From NCBI GenBank assembly GCA_037576215.1, contig JBANDB010000006.1:992001-1056000 (forward strand): a stretch of 64,000 nucleotides of DNA, written 5' to 3'. The DNA is from Armillaria gallica (lineage: Eukaryota > Basidiomycota > Agaricomycetes > Agaricales > Physalacriaceae). Every line of letters starts with the position of its first letter. The stretch's first letter is position 1. Under the pieces are notes generated by a model. The model made no database searches, was not told the DNA's origin, and worked only from the letters and a program-made list of their open reading frames with translations. Position numbers and translations under genes: made by a program. Positions 1 through 8,910 of this stretch are shown here, piece after piece.

Positions 1-1104
1 GGTTCGAATAGCAAGTGTTGGTTTGTCCGATGTCGGGTACGGTAAGGGGCCGTCACTAAATGGAGGTTCTCTTCGTCCCCATTCCAAGCTAAGACAAGGG
101 CGTATCGGGGAACAGGACGTGACTAACTATCGAACAATGCCACGGCAGCTAGAACTGAAAGTTAACCCCAGAAGGGCGAATCAAATACTTTGTGCTGCGT
201 TGATATTCTTTGCGGGACGCCACATATGGGAAATCAGAATTTTCTCGGTTATGCGCAGATGGGCGTAAAATGGACAGCTGTTCTCCGCAGGGGTTGATTG
301 TGGGACAAGTCTTCAGGGGCTATTTAGGACGTTAATATCTGGGTCTTGGGAAAGGCGCCAGGTGATCGAGATGGCAGTTCAGGATATTGATATTTGGACA
401 AGATGAGCGCAAATACGCGCTCCAACTGTGAGGCTAGAAGCAGCCGCGAAAGCTTCGGATCCTTAGAAATTCTGCAGGGAGAGCGGAACTCACGTACATG
501 AAGGCAAGATAAAGATTGGGTTTCGAAATCAGAGAGTTAAGATACCAATATTGGTACGCCGTCAGTCTGTAACTCCTTTGGAGGCCATCCGAGATGCTGA
601 TGGTTGCAAAGGTACAGACAGAACAAGCGAGCCAGATAGGTTCAATTATTCCGGCTCGCAGTCCAGTTCCGAACTCGCAAAGAAGCAGTCCGTGTTGGTC
701 CAATAAAGTGCGAATCGGACCAGTCGCAGACCATTTATATCACCAAGAATAGTTCACTATCGGAGACATATACGGTTCTCGGTGACAGCACAGGTTACAG
801 AGATCCCCAGAGCCAAGGAACACTGAACAGGTTCTTGCATCATTCGCAGGATGAGTATCAAATCCCGTGTCCGCTTGAGGCGTACCCGAACCGATCAGGA
901 AGAGCTTTGAGTCAAGATAGCATTTCAGGCTCCCAGCAAGGATCTCAGGCTTGTAAGTCGATATAAATTGGACTAGGAGCTGGAGATGGGTGATCTCTGA
1001 AGTTGAAGTTGCATCAGTAAAGATGGCGCAGCCAAGCACGAGCAACCAAGTGTCACAGCCACAAGTAACTTTTTCCGTTCACTGCTCAAATTTTGCTTTT
1101 CAAA
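1..1104. other. Left-edge region without a supported gene
   Basis: No confident gene. Two reading frames of about 90-100 codons on the minus strand (434-703 and 740-1045) are rich in Leu, Tyr, Ser and Cys and loosely resemble a fungal multi-pass membrane protein, but they do not join through clear splice sites and match no family I can name with confidence. They may be a decayed gene or chance frames. The last 100 bp or so probably hold the promoter and 5' UTR of the downstream NOC1 gene. Confidence 0.4.
434..1045 (-). pseudogene. Possible relic of a membrane-protein gene
   Basis: Two minus-strand frames, 740-1045 and then 434-703, are separated by stops near 704-740. The second is hydrophobic with regularly spaced aromatic residues, as in fungal seven-helix or DUF6534-like membrane proteins. 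I see no start context, no complete set of helices and no clean intron between the frames. This is a weak inference from composition; random open frames are an equally good explanation. Confidence 0.15.
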
Positions 1105-4100
1105 ATGGTTCGCGTTCGAAAGGACAAGGCGGACTCATCCAAGCCTCACAGCAAGGCACGTACCAAACAAGGCTCTCCCTCTAAAAAGGACAAAGACAGT
1201 GTCCTACAGCAGCAAATTTCTGCCCTGGGTGGGACCGCGGACGATTATGATTTGGTGAAGAATGTAGGATCGGTATCTGTGACGGGGTCAGCCCCAGCAG
1301 ACGTGAGTAGTTACTCTTTCTACTTTCTTCCTAATTAAGCCATTATCTGCAGCCAAAGCTGGCAAAGGATGTTTCTTCCTTCCTTCAGGACTTGAAAACT
1401 GGGGGCAAGACTAGCACAAAAGTCAAATCTGTGGAACGTCAAAAGAAGGAAGAAAAGCAGACTCAAAAGCCGAAGAAAAAGAAGACTGTTGCTCCCGAGA
1501 AGAAGGTTCCTTCAGCGGAGAATCATGCACCTCCTCAACCTGAAGTTTCTGAAGCAATTCAACTGCCGAAAAAGATCACCTTCAATTCGAAAAGCGCGTT
1601 CATTATCCAGCCTTCTCCTCAGTGGTATTCTCTGGACCTCCCGACAATACCAGCAGCGTCTTCGATTGCTTCTTCTGCTGACATTGCGTCTCAAACGTCC
1701 CATGCTGCATCTCTACATTCTCGCGACATCGAAACCTTCAAATCCTCATCATCCTCTCACACTTCGGAAGCGAGCTTCCTATCCAAGATCATACAATCTG
1801 GTACTCTATCTGATCGTTTGAGCGCCTTGACACTGCTTGTTCAGAGCGGGCCGATACATAATGTTAAGGCTTTGGAGACTCTGAAGAGCATGGCGGAACG
1901 CGGAAAAGGCAAAGGCGGAAGAGAGGAGAGCTTGAAGGCTTTGCGATGCATCGTTGATTGGTGGGTGGGCGGTGGTGCGCCAAACCGGAAGCTGAAGTTC
2001 GTGGTTCGTGAGACCATTCCGTGCTCGAAATTGACTACAATTCAGGTATTTTCGGGATCGACCAGTTCGACATCCATCTGTAACGGACCAGCATCTATTA
2101 CTGTGGTACTTTGAGGACTGGTTGAAGAAGTACTTTTTCTCTGTTCTCCAGATTTTAGAGGTATGTTCGTGCCATGGGTTACGGGAATAAGTGATTAACA
2201 TACTGCGGTTTAGATGTTATCATTGGACCCCCTACCTTATGTCCGAACGCAGTCTCTGAATCTCATCTCTACACTATTACGCGATAAACCTGAACAGGAG
2301 CAGAATCTACTTCGGCTGCTTGTCAACAAGCTCGTGCGCGTGTTCCTTTTCTTTTGTTGTCACCGCTCTCATGCTTTAGATAGGGCGACACAGACAAAGC
2401 TATCTGCTCACGAGCATCCCACCATATTCTTCAACTCCTCCAGGCCCATCCGTCAATGAAATCGGTGATTGTGACCGAGATCACGTCCTTCGTTCTCCGC
2501 CCCACTGCCCCACCCCTACACCATCATCGACCACACCAGCCGAAGTGGCGAACCGCCGCATACGATTCAACGAGGCGGAGAAACCAAAACCCAAACTCAG
2601 CGCCGAGAAGAAGGTTGGAAATCCTCATGCCCGGTATTACGCGACGATCACCTTCAACCAGATCGTGCTTACTCCTGATGACCGGGACGTGGCACTTAAA
2701 CTGATTGATCTATATTTTGAGATCTTCAAGGAACTGCTCGGGGAAGGTGACCGTGATGGTGGAGCAGACCATGATGATGCTGAAGAGAAAGAGGCAAAAA
2801 AAGACAAATCAGGTCGGTTAATCGATGGCAAGCGCGGAAAGGGTAAGCTCAAGGTAAAGGGGAAGGGGAAGGGGAAGATGGCAGAGATCCGAGGTGCCGC
2901 TGGCTTTACGGAAGTCGAAGATGCAAACTCAAAACTCATCTCCGCCATTCTGACCGGGGTAAACCGTGCATTACCCTTTGCGAAAATAGATGTTAGCGAT
3001 GCTAGGTGAAGCCTCACTGACACTCGACATGATTGTAACACTAATCGTCGCAATAGACTTTCAAAACACATCGACACCTTGTTCTTGATCACGCATACCT
3101 CGACGTTCAATATCTCACTCCAGGCTTTGGTGCTGATTCAGCAGATTGCTGCCTCCTTATCCGCAGTCAAAGCCTCTTCCTCATCCTCATCCTCTCTGTC
3201 GAAGTCGATCATTGACCGATTCTACCGCACCCTGTACGACTCTCTCCACGATGCACGCTTGGCATCATCATCAAAACAAGCCATGTACTTGAATCTTTTG
3301 TTCAAGGCAATCAAAGCGGATGTGGGAAAGGTCGAAGGAGAGCGCGTCAAGGCTTTAGTACGGCGTTTCGTCCAAGTCCTGGTCTCAGGCGGTAACGGGG
3401 CCACGGAGTTCACCGCTGGAGGGCTCTTCTTACTGGGAGAGGTAAACCTCTCTTTTCCTTCCCCTCTAATCGGATACTGAAAACTCTCCGGTTGCTCAGT
3501 TGTTCAATACAACCCCCGGCTTGAAAGAGATGATCTATGATCCTCCCAAAACGGATGCTGAAGCATACGACCCTCGCAAAGGGACCCGCAGTACGCTCAT
3601 GCGTCCTCTTCACCGCTTTGGGAACTGGTAAGCTGGCATTATATGGTCCTTGACTCTGAAATGCTGAATTCTGCGTCGCTCAGATTCCCTTAATGCACCA
3701 CTATCATCCAACAATAGCTCTGCATGCGCGTCAAATTCTTTCTTCGCAGCCATTGACGGCCAGTGCCGATCTATCTTTGAACACTCTGTCACATTTCTTG
3801 GACCGGTTTGTGTACAAGAATCCCAAGAAGTCGACGTCTACAAAGGGAGCTAGTGCTATGCAACCTGCTGCAAGCGAGCTTGATGGGACCGGCGTCAAGT
3901 TGATGAAGGGTGACGCGAGCGGGAACGTTCTGGTAAACGATGCGGCATTTATGAAAATGAAAATTCAGGATGTCCCTGTGGACGAGGTTTGTGTTATCAC
4001 TTCCTTTTTGGATGAATACCAACAGTCTTATAATTCAGGTATTCTTTCACAAATTTTTCGCACGAAAGAATGAGAGGAATCAATCAAAAGTCGAAAAGGA

Positions 4101-4692
4101 TGGTAGTGAGGATGAAGACGAGGATGAAGATGAAGATGATGGCAGCGGCGAGGACATGGATCTTACCGGTGATGAGGCTGCAGTTGGGGGAGAACAGATC
4201 GCTGAAGACGGTGATGAGAGCGATGATGAGGAAGAAGTCTGGAAGGTAAGATTCCTGCCGCGTTTTAACGGTAGCTACAGTATACTCAAATCATTGAATC
4301 AGGCCATGAAAGCTAGCATGCCAAAGGCGGAAGGCGACGACGACCTCATGGAAGATAGCGACATCGACGAAGATGACCTACCATCAGACTTTGACGCCGA
4401 TGAAGCCGACGACGAAGAGCTTGATGACAGTGACGATCTTTCTTTGGCTGAAGGCTCCGACAATGAAGATCTAATCTCACTGGACGGTGATATGCCCGAG
4501 GGCCTGATCGAGTACGATGGGCCCGACGTGGAGGAGGAGGAAGAGTGGGGAGGTATTGATTCTGGAAATGGGAAACGGAAGCGAACACAAGAGTCCAAGG
4601 AGAAGAGGAAGAAGTTCAAGTCGTTGCCCACCTTTGCCAGTTATGAAGATTATGCGAAGATGATAGAGGACGGTCCAGAAGATGATATATAA
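1105..4692 (+). CDS. MAK21: Ribosome biogenesis protein NOC1/MAK21 (CEBPZ family)
   Basis: Nucleolar factor that, with NOC2, escorts early 60S pre-ribosomes. The first ATG (1105) opens a basic Lys-rich N-terminus. After introns the CBF/NOC-type repeat region follows: the stretch [15 protein letters not shown] is rebuilt across the intron that starts near 2046, then [18 protein letters not shown] at 2219 onward, and [17 protein letters not shown] near 2620. Later exons give LHRFGNW-type (3608) and [15 protein letters not shown] (3694) segments conserved in the family. The C-terminus (4100-4692) is strongly acidic, with runs of Asp and Glu and a basic patch near the end. At least seven short introns are inferred. 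Anomaly: the frame must shift by one base in the C-rich run at about 2507-2516, with no splice site to explain it; an under-called C is likely. It is transcribed toward the convergent prefoldin gene. Confidence 0.9.
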
Positions 4693-4853
4693 GATCTGTA
4701 GTGTCGACTAATACAACCGCTCTGGTATATCTGTTTTCAGTGGAATCTCAGTGAGAGGACATGGTACATTGCTAGAAAGAAGATGAAACGGTGGGCAGAT
4801 CCTATTGCTTCGGTGAATGGTGGAACTAGTATAATGGTCAATACAGGTGGTAG

Positions 4854-5372
4854 TTAACAGGTCGGTAGACGTACGATGTCGCGCAACTGAGCTTGCGCGT
4901 CGTTGAATTGTTTTTCCAGATATTTTGACTGTCAATGGTATTAGCGAACAAGTAACGGACTAAAACGCAATGAACCTTTTTATTGAGGCTGTTGATATCA
5001 TCATTCAGCTCTTTCTCCTGCCCCTTCAAATCGTTCTCCATTTCCTTGCGAGGGACCATCATGAACCTACACACGAATAGAGTTGAGTTATACATTCAGA
5101 TGCGGAAGATATACGCACATCTTCCCGACACCCTTGTACATATTCACGTCACCTTCAATGGTTTCGAGCTCCTTTATCGTCAGTTGTATCTTCCGTCTGT
5201 CCCGTTCCTTGGCCTGGGTTTGTTGCTGGGATAGACTCAATGCTCTCTGTGATTGAACGGCCGTTTGCTGGATTTGAACCAGGATCTGACAAATGGGGTA
5301 CTGTTAATCCAAATATTGTCGATGGTAGTGGAAGAGACAAGCCTTTCTCAAGGTATCGTCTGATAATGACAT
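4854..5372 (-). CDS. PFD1: Prefoldin subunit 1
   Basis: Beta-type subunit of the hexameric prefoldin chaperone, which delivers nascent actin and tubulin to the TRiC/CCT chaperonin in the cytosol. The spliced product is about 115-120 residues, normal for the family: an N-terminal coiled-coil helix rich in Gln, the conserved turn around NMYKGVGKMF (5110-5060) and a C-terminal helix ending KYLEKQFNDAQAQLRDIV. There are four exons. The first is only ten codons (ATG at 5370-5372, ending AAG at 5343) and is followed by an intron (5286-5342) with a GC rather than GT donor, which is the only way I found to keep the conserved frame. The other introns are ordinary GT-AG (4929-4975 and about 5066-5117). 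It is divergent from RSM22, with 90 bp between the start codons. Confidence 0.88.
5286..5342 (-). other. GC-AG intron in the prefoldin subunit 1 gene
   Basis: Read on the minus strand, the exon ends in AAG at 5343, the intron starts GCTTGT and ends TTTGTCAG. Splicing here joins MSLSDDTLRK to ILVQIQQ in frame, as expected for the family. The nearest GT donor (two bases further) would put the next exon out of frame. Confidence 0.65.
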
Positions 5373-5462
5373 TGTGGTAGTGGCGGCTAGTAAGATGGCC
5401 GTGTGTGACGGAGTTCCAAAAAATATTGGAGCGCGTCTTGACTCTTGGCCTTCAAGGTCTTG
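5373..5462. promoter_or_regulatory. Bidirectional promoter, prefoldin 1 / RSM22
   Basis: Only 90 bp separate the two divergent start codons, so both promoters and both 5' UTRs must overlap here or extend into the neighbouring coding sequence. I see no TATA box. Confidence 0.6.
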
Positions 5463-7198
5463 ATGTTCCGTCACATCCTCCGGAGATCCTTTGCTAGCAC
5501 TTCAGTTTCTCGCCGTGGTCCTAATCCCCGTCTCACCCTTGATCCCAGTCTTCAGGCCCTTCTCAACGACGTCGACATCACTCTACTCAACCACAAAGTA
5601 CAGGACCAAACTGTATACAAGGAACTAGAAGTCGTTCAAGAGGCCGACCCTTCGCTGGACTACGAAGAAGATGAGCTGCCCAGTGAGAAGGCCACTCGAA
5701 AATCACCAGCCGCTACGTTTGGCAGCAAGCAAATTGGCGCAGTGATACTTCCCTTGGAACTGCAGAATGCTATATCGGCCTTGATTGAAGGTATTGATCC
5801 TGTACCAATTTCAAGCCTAAACACTAAAATTTTCTTAGATGCCGACAAGCACCGACTACATGAAGACGCAAAGCGTCTCTTCCTTAATCCTGATACCCAC
5901 AAATGGGACACAGAATACGACGAAAAATACAAATCATGGGAGCACCGTATGCGTCACTCTGAGCGAGATGGAACGGCCTTTGCGAGCGTTGCGCTTCCCG
6001 CCCACTACAGTGCCATCACAGCCGTCTTGTCTCACGCGAAACACAGAATGGGTCCAGAATGGCTCGTTGAACGAGTCGTTGATTGGGGTGCGGGAACTGG
6101 GAGCGCCCTATGGGCTGCCCTTCATGTTTTTCAAAAGTTTGATATCGAAAGGCCCGTCGAGGAGCTCAAGGCAGCTGACTCGACGCTTGATACATATCTT
6201 GGAATCGACAAACGCGACGGATTGGTCGAGATGGGCAAGCGGATCTTACATGGGATACCTGTACCACCCATGTCCGATATCACATTTCGGCGAGGTCTGC
6301 CCTATCCCTCGCTCGACAAAGTTCCAAATACACTAGCCATCAGTGCTTTTACGCTCTCGCACAATCGACTCCCCTCCTCCGGAAGAAAATGGTCAAGGAG
6401 ATGTGGGACTCTGGTGCGGAGACGATTGTATTGATTGACCATGGGACGAAGGATGGCTTTACCGCTGTTGCAGAGGGACGTGAGGCCTTGCTTCGTATGT
6501 CCAGGGTCGGAAGTGACTCTGTATTCGACTGGGAGCATGAAGTATTGAGAGGTGAAGGTGCTGGAAAGGTCGGGGAAGGTGCGCATGTCGTTGCGCCGTG
6601 TGCCCACGAAAAAGAGTGTCCTCTACTCGGCACGAAGCTTCATTGTATCTTTGAGCAGCGACTTCAGCGACCGTCATTCGTGAGGAAGACAAAGCATTCA
6701 GGCCGCGGGCACGAAGATGTGGGGTACGCTTATGTCGTTATCCGGCGTGGACCAAGGCCTCAGAGGGTCCCGTTGGGCGAGGGAGTGGGCCGGATGGGCA
6801 GCGTGGGACGGCGGGAGGCCGAAGAAGAAGCCAGCGAGGTCAGAGAAGTCGTTCTCAGCGAGGGCTTTGGAGAGCTTGAGCCACAAGCAGAGCCACTGCT
6901 TGACGAAGAGCCACACGATGATCTCGTAGCTGCCCTTCGACTCGAATCTTACTCCTGGCCGCGACTTGTCTTTCCTCCGTTGAAAAAGGGCGGTCATATC
7001 ATTCTCGATGGGTGCACTCAGGACGGAAAGATCGTGCGAATGACCGTCCCGAGGTCGCAGGGGAAGCAGGTATATTACGACGCGCGCAAGTCAGCTTGGG
7101 GTGATGTTTTTCCGCATGAGCCTAAGAAACCGGGCCAGGAGCGGTTCCAACCCAAGCGGGCTAAGAAGGAGGGCCGGTGGTGGAAGGAGCAGACATAG
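5463..7198 (+). CDS. RSM22: Mitochondrial small-subunit ribosome protein/assembly factor Rsm22 (METTL17 family)
   Basis: Methyltransferase-like factor needed for mitochondrial 28S ribosome assembly. The ATG at 5463 starts a basic, Ser/Arg-rich mitochondrial presequence (MFRHILRRSFASTSVSRR). A Rossmann SAM-binding motif follows (VVDWGAGTGSALWA, about 6076), then the family stretch ISAFTLS (6337). A Cys/His motif lies downstream (PCAHEKECPL and LHCIFEQR, 6597-6665), the region proposed to bind an Fe-S cluster in this family. One 48-nt intron (5791-5838) is read through in frame by naive translation; removing it gives LIEDADKHRLHEDAKRLF. Anomaly: the frame changes between ISAFTLS and LLRKKMVKEMWDSG at about 6371-6388, in a C/T run with no intron signals, so one base appears to be missing. 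About 560 residues. The true C-terminus might extend into the Lys/Glu-rich frame at 7177-7365 if another indel is present. Confidence 0.88.
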
Positions 7199-7619
7199 GG
7201 AAGGGTCGTAGCAAGGAGCGGAAGGGGAAGAGCTCGAAGGGGTCAGTTGGATATGAGAAATTGCAAGAGCACTTGAAGGAGGACCAGAAGAAGGAGCGGG
7301 TTTTTCGACGGGCGAGGGGGGTGGCCAAAGACATTGATGGTGAGCCTGCAGTAAGCACGTACTAATGGATATAGCTATTATATAAAAGTAGTGTACATAT
7401 TTCGTCGCGCCACTCAGTCTCCCACTAATTCAGCACCCTTCACTCATTTAAGAGCGACCCCGAGTTGTTGAAAGTCTTCGTCTTGCTGGCTGCCGAACAA
7501 TCAAACATTAGATCATGTGAAGATGCCATACTTAGTCCGAAAGGTAAAAGCTAAAGGTAAATTACAGGCGAAACATAACATGCACGAGGAATATAAAGCG
7601 TGACGACGTCGTAATGAAA
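7199..7619. other. Convergent intergenic region, RSM22 / RAB5
   Basis: This holds the 3' ends of two convergent genes. The first part (to 7365) has a Lys/Glu/Arg-rich open frame that looks coding and may be a shifted extension of RSM22. The rest is A/T-rich and shows nothing else. Confidence 0.5.
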
Positions 7620-8607
7620 TTAACAATTGCAGTTGTCATTCTGACCTGCCGAAGCAGATTGTTTATTCAGGTCGACTCCTGCTCGTGCACCAGGGGCAGT
7701 ACGGCTTGCTCCCGCTCTTGGAGGCGCAGTCAACGGAAGTTTCTTAGCTGTTGTGAAAGTGTTAAGCAGCAGGAAAAATATAGAACACAGCGACAAACCA
7801 ATGGCCATGAAGATATCCGAAACACCCTCGCCCGTCTTAGCACTTGTCTCGCCCCACATCAAACCCTCCTCGTCAGCATACTTCTTCGCTTCCTCTTCCG
7901 TGACCTGTCTGCGCGCCGAAAGATCCGTCTTGTTGCCACAGAGCGCGATAACTATCGAAGGGTCTGCCTGACGTTGTAGTTCCCGGATCCATGTGCGTGC
8001 CTTTTCGAGCGATGCTGATTGCGTTATGTCATAAACGACGACGGCACAGTTGGCGTTACGGTAGTACATTGGAGCCTAGTATGGTGTCAATGACTGATAG
8101 GGATCTGGGTAGAACCGTGGGACGCACGAGAGACTGCATGTTGATAGAAATGAGTTATCGGGCTTCTGCTTGACAGCTGTTGTGCTTACCTTGTACCGTT
8201 CTTGACCAGCAGTATCCCTGCGACGACGACGTTAGTGCCTCTTGATGAAAGGGTCCTACCGACTTGCCATATTTCAAACTTGACGGTCGTTTGGTCCTCC
8301 AGTGTCACTGTTTGCGTCAAGAACGCAGCTATACGATATCAGCTCACAGTGGCAGACAATACGCTGCGAAGGGGCACACCTCCAATCGTGCTCTCCCGGT
8401 AATCATCGAACTGATCCTTCACGAAACGCAGCACAAGACTAGACCCGTCACAAGGTCGACATGAGGCCATGTATGCGGTAGGTCGTGCTTACCTTGACTT
8501 GCCGACAGCAGACTCCCCTGGCAACGCGAAGCATGTCAGTTGTGAATAAAGCTAGCAGGATATAGCCGACCCAGTAGAACGAGCTTGAACTGGAATTGCT
8601 TGGACAT
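7620..8607 (-). CDS. Rab5-type small GTPase (YPT5/VPS21 family)
   Basis: Early-endosome GTPase controlling vesicle docking and fusion. Spliced from the minus strand, the product starts MSKQFQFKLVLLGESAVGKS (P-loop) at 8607 and carries the effector region STIGAAF, switch II WDTAGQERYKSLAPMYYR, GNKTDL and ETSAK. It ends in CNC, a dual-cysteine geranylgeranylation motif. The order and spacing are those of Rab5 rather than other Rabs. Structure: many introns of about 50 nt. The intron at 8218-8267 has a GC donor (GCAAGT), and a 6-nt microexon at 8128-8133 encodes just Ser-Leu of the invariant YKSLAP. Both are required to rebuild the conserved switch II. The last intron lies near the C-terminus, before AKKLPLTAP. 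Divergent from the RRM gene (303 bp between starts). Confidence 0.92.
8128..8133 (-). other. 6-nt microexon (Ser-Leu) in the RAB5 gene
   Basis: On the minus strand the sequence reads CATGCAG, then TCTCTC, then GTGCGTCC. The six bases lie between an acceptor and a donor and encode Ser-Leu. Flanking introns are 8134-8189 (56 nt) and 8076-8127 (52 nt). Without this exon the product would read RYK-APMYYR and lose two residues conserved in all Rab5 proteins. Confidence 0.75.
8218..8267 (-). other. GC-AG intron in the RAB5 gene
   Basis: The exon ends GAAATATG; the intron begins GCAAGT (the favoured GC donor) and ends GTCGCAG. The join gives TGG GAT ACT, the Trp-Asp-Thr of switch II. The nearest GT (GTCGGT, four bases in) would destroy the WDTAGQE motif. 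Confidence 0.75.
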
Positions 8608-8910
8608 TGTGGTCGTTTGATAGTAGGATACGTACGTACGATACCAAAGTGGTGTTCAGGGACCGCAGTGACGCGGCAACGGCCGAGCGTGAATTTTTAC
8701 CGCGCCGGAGATTGAATCACCTTGTCTTTTTACCTATCAGCCAGCACCGTCTGACTTGCTCGTCACCTATCTTTGAGTTGAGTTGCGTTGGCATTGCACT
8801 CTATATCCTTCATCATTGGGATCCATTATCACTGTATCGTTGCGCCACTCGTCTCTCAGCATCATCCACGTCACTGAGCAAAATTCTGCATCGCAACGTT
8901 CTGAAGAGGC
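8608..8910. promoter_or_regulatory. Bidirectional promoter, RAB5 / two-RRM gene
   Basis: A 303-bp region between divergent start codons. It must contain both promoters. No specific element is assigned. Confidence 0.5.

Noticed and set aside
1..20. GGTTCGAAT at the left edge resembles a tRNA T-loop
   Set aside because: The flanking bases do not form a T stem and no acceptor end or 3' arm follows; the rest would lie outside the window.
6371..6388. A short intron explaining the RSM22 frame change
   Set aside because: No GT or GC donor and AG acceptor pair of workable length exists there; a missing base fits better.
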